Assembly: GCF_019097595.1 (NCBI RefSeq)
Contig: NC_080715.1
Location: forward strand, 11,675,573-11,739,572
Direction of reading: 5' to 3'
From: Hemibagrus wyckioides
Lineage: Eukaryota; Chordata; Actinopteri; Siluriformes; Bagridae
DNA: 64,000 nt
Under the pieces are notes generated by a model. The model searched no databases and was not told where the DNA came from. It was given only the letters and a program-made list of their open reading frames with translations. This document shows positions 62,501 to 64,000 of the stretch, in pieces. The stretch's first letter is position 1. Each line of letters opens with the position of its first letter. Made by a program: the position numbers and the translations under genes.

Positions 62501-63324
62501 TTCATGACGAAAACAATATTTCATGTCCAAAAGCTGATTGAAAAACCAGGCCTCAAAGATACTTTCTGACAGTGAAGTTCCTTTTCAGTTCAGCGAGTAT
62601 ATGTTACTCCAAAAAATTTATTGTTATGATGTTTCTAAGTTTTTAACTGGAAACCATACAGCTTACAGAAATGCAGAGATCCAATCAGATTACAAGATCC
62701 TGAAGCTTGTGAGGCTAAGACTAAAATGTGTGTATACATTGTGTGTATATCATGTATACATTTTGTGTATTTTTGTGTATACTTTGTCCTGAACTTTAAA
62801 TATTAATATTCTAAAAAACTAAATGAATTAAAAATAAATAAATAAATAGAAAACAGACAAAGACAACTACACTAACTGCCACAGTGAGGGGATAAACAGC
62901 TCAAAGAAAACTACACATGGATTTGATCAGATACTGTATGGGTCTTAATGTGTATCTGTACTGCAGCTGCAGCTTGTTAGCACTGCCCTTGTGGCATTGT
63001 CATGGCAACACAATTCCGGCTGAACCCTGGGTCGAGACTGTGAGACTGACATTTATGCAAAACCACTGCAATGTCAGGTGAAGGCGCTTCAGTGACACAA
63101 ATGTCCAAAAGCATTTAGCCTCCAGGATGGACAGCTAGTGCATTGTGTTTGGTGCTGACAGAAGAGAATCATGCAAACAATCTGATTCACCTGAATTATT
63201 AGAAAGAGTGATATATCAGGGAATTAATCATTTATGGCTCTATGTCTCAAATCTGTCATAATATATCAAGCTTTACTAAGGTTATTAAGGTCATTTTTAA
63301 AAAAAAAATATGCAGTATGTGTCA

Positions 63325-63328
<4 letters not shown>

Positions 63329-63361
<33 letters not shown>
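63329..63361. repeat. AT microsatellite
   Basis: A pure (TA)n run of about 16 units. Confidence 0.95.
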
Positions 63362-63364
<3 letters not shown>

Positions 63365-63764
63365 CAGTCTATGAATTCTGACATACAGCAAAAAGTTTTT
63401 TGTCCAAAAGTAGGGTTTTTTTTCCCTATAGCATTCTCTGACACTGTATATATTTCACCAAAACACAGAAAGTTTTACAAAGTTGGTAGAAAACAGTCAG
63501 TCTAAAATCTAACTAGCTAAGTGAGATCTCTTCACACAGTGAGAGTCACTCTTTGAAACAGCTTAATGAGCAGCTAAGTGGCATAGTGCAATGGCCCAGC
63601 TGAGTTTCTAATTATATACTAGCTGTCAAAACATCCTTGATGCTCCTGAGCTACAGTTAAAATGCATCTTTCACTTCACTTTTAAGGGTAACCAAAAATT
63701 GAAATGCTTAAACTTTGCTTATGGTTGATGTACACGCAAAAGAGAAATATATTTTTGTGTAGAA

Positions 63765-63985
63765 AAACTTTCCTCCTCCAGTCCAAAGACATGTATTGTA
63801 AGCTGATTAGCATCTCTAAATTGTCCTAAGTGTGTGAGTTTGTGTATGTGATTGTGCCTATCCATGGTGTCCCCCGCCTTCTGCCCTGTCTCCCAGGGGA
63901 CAGACTCCAAGCTCCAAGCTCTAGACTCCAAGCTCCCTGAGACCCTGTATAGGATAAGCGATACAGAAAATAGACGGATGGACAT
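63765..63985 (+). mobile_element. SINE-like interspersed repeat
   Basis: TTTCCTCCTCCAGTCCAAAG, GATTAGCATCTCTAAATTGTCC and the end GATACAGAAAATAGACGGAT match the 13808 family. A short tandem CCAAGCTCTAGACTCCAAGC lies in it. Confidence 0.65.
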
Positions 63986-64000
63986 AATTGTGTTGTTAGT

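Larger units (their letters stand above)
58280..64000. other. 5' intron or flank of slc4a3
   Basis: The first coding exon of the long isoform should lie to the right of 58279, but I could not recognise a short ATG exon with a matching phase-0 donor here. The stretch holds a SINE (59378-59570), SINE tails, an AT microsatellite (63329-63361) and a SINE-like copy (63765-63985). A relatively GC-rich patch lies at 61690-61990. Confidence 0.5.

Noticed and set aside
58280..64000. Search for the first coding exon of the slc4a3 long isoform
   Set aside because: No short ATG exon with a phase-0 donor and AE3-like residues could be singled out by eye; a spliced transcript would be decisive.
1..64000. 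CRISPR arrays, operons, phage or plasmid features
   Set aside because: Nothing of the kind is present; the tandem repeats are eukaryotic micro- and minisatellites and the genes are spliced vertebrate genes.

Overview
The window is vertebrate nuclear DNA from a ray-finned fish. It is AT-rich with small exons in long introns, fish-type Tc1-like transposon remnants, tRNA-derived SINEs and many TA/GT/CT microsatellites. The repeat families remind me of catfishes and other otophysans, but that placement is from memory and weak. There are no operons, CRISPR arrays, phage or bacterial genes.

Three protein-coding genes are supported. (1) Exon 1 of igfbp2 (minus strand, 4343-4727) encodes the signal peptide and the cysteine-rich IGF-binding domain; the gene runs off the left edge through its first intron. 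(2) A complete three-exon RAMP1-like gene (plus strand, 15358-17169, 141 aa) encodes a single-pass partner of calcitonin-family receptors. (3) slc4a3, the AE3 chloride/bicarbonate exchanger (minus strand, 58279-25020), has 21 coding exons in the window that join in frame into 1204 codons plus stop; only the first coding exon of the long isoform was not found. In human, IGFBP2 and SLC4A3 are both on 2q35 and RAMP1 is on 2q37, so the neighbourhood fits conserved synteny.

The most interesting observation is an extra exon in the slc4a3 intron between 52782 and 44831. At 48074-48296 an ATG opens 74 codons of acidic protein and ends in a GTGAGT donor, in exactly the phase needed to join the next exon (44831). 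Mammalian AE3 makes its short cardiac form from an alternative first exon at this same place. The predicted short protein is 1008 aa.

Layout: 1-4342 igfbp2 intron 1; 4343-4727 igfbp2 exon 1 with a CpG-rich flank; 4728-15357 intergenic, with a minisatellite, SINEs and a TA-centred hairpin; 15358-17169 ramp1; 17170-25019 intergenic plus slc4a3 3' UTR, with Tc1 remnants and microsatellites; 25020-58279 slc4a3; 58280-64000 probable 5' intron or flank of slc4a3, with SINE pieces and no coding exon I could recognise. No wholly new biological system was seen.
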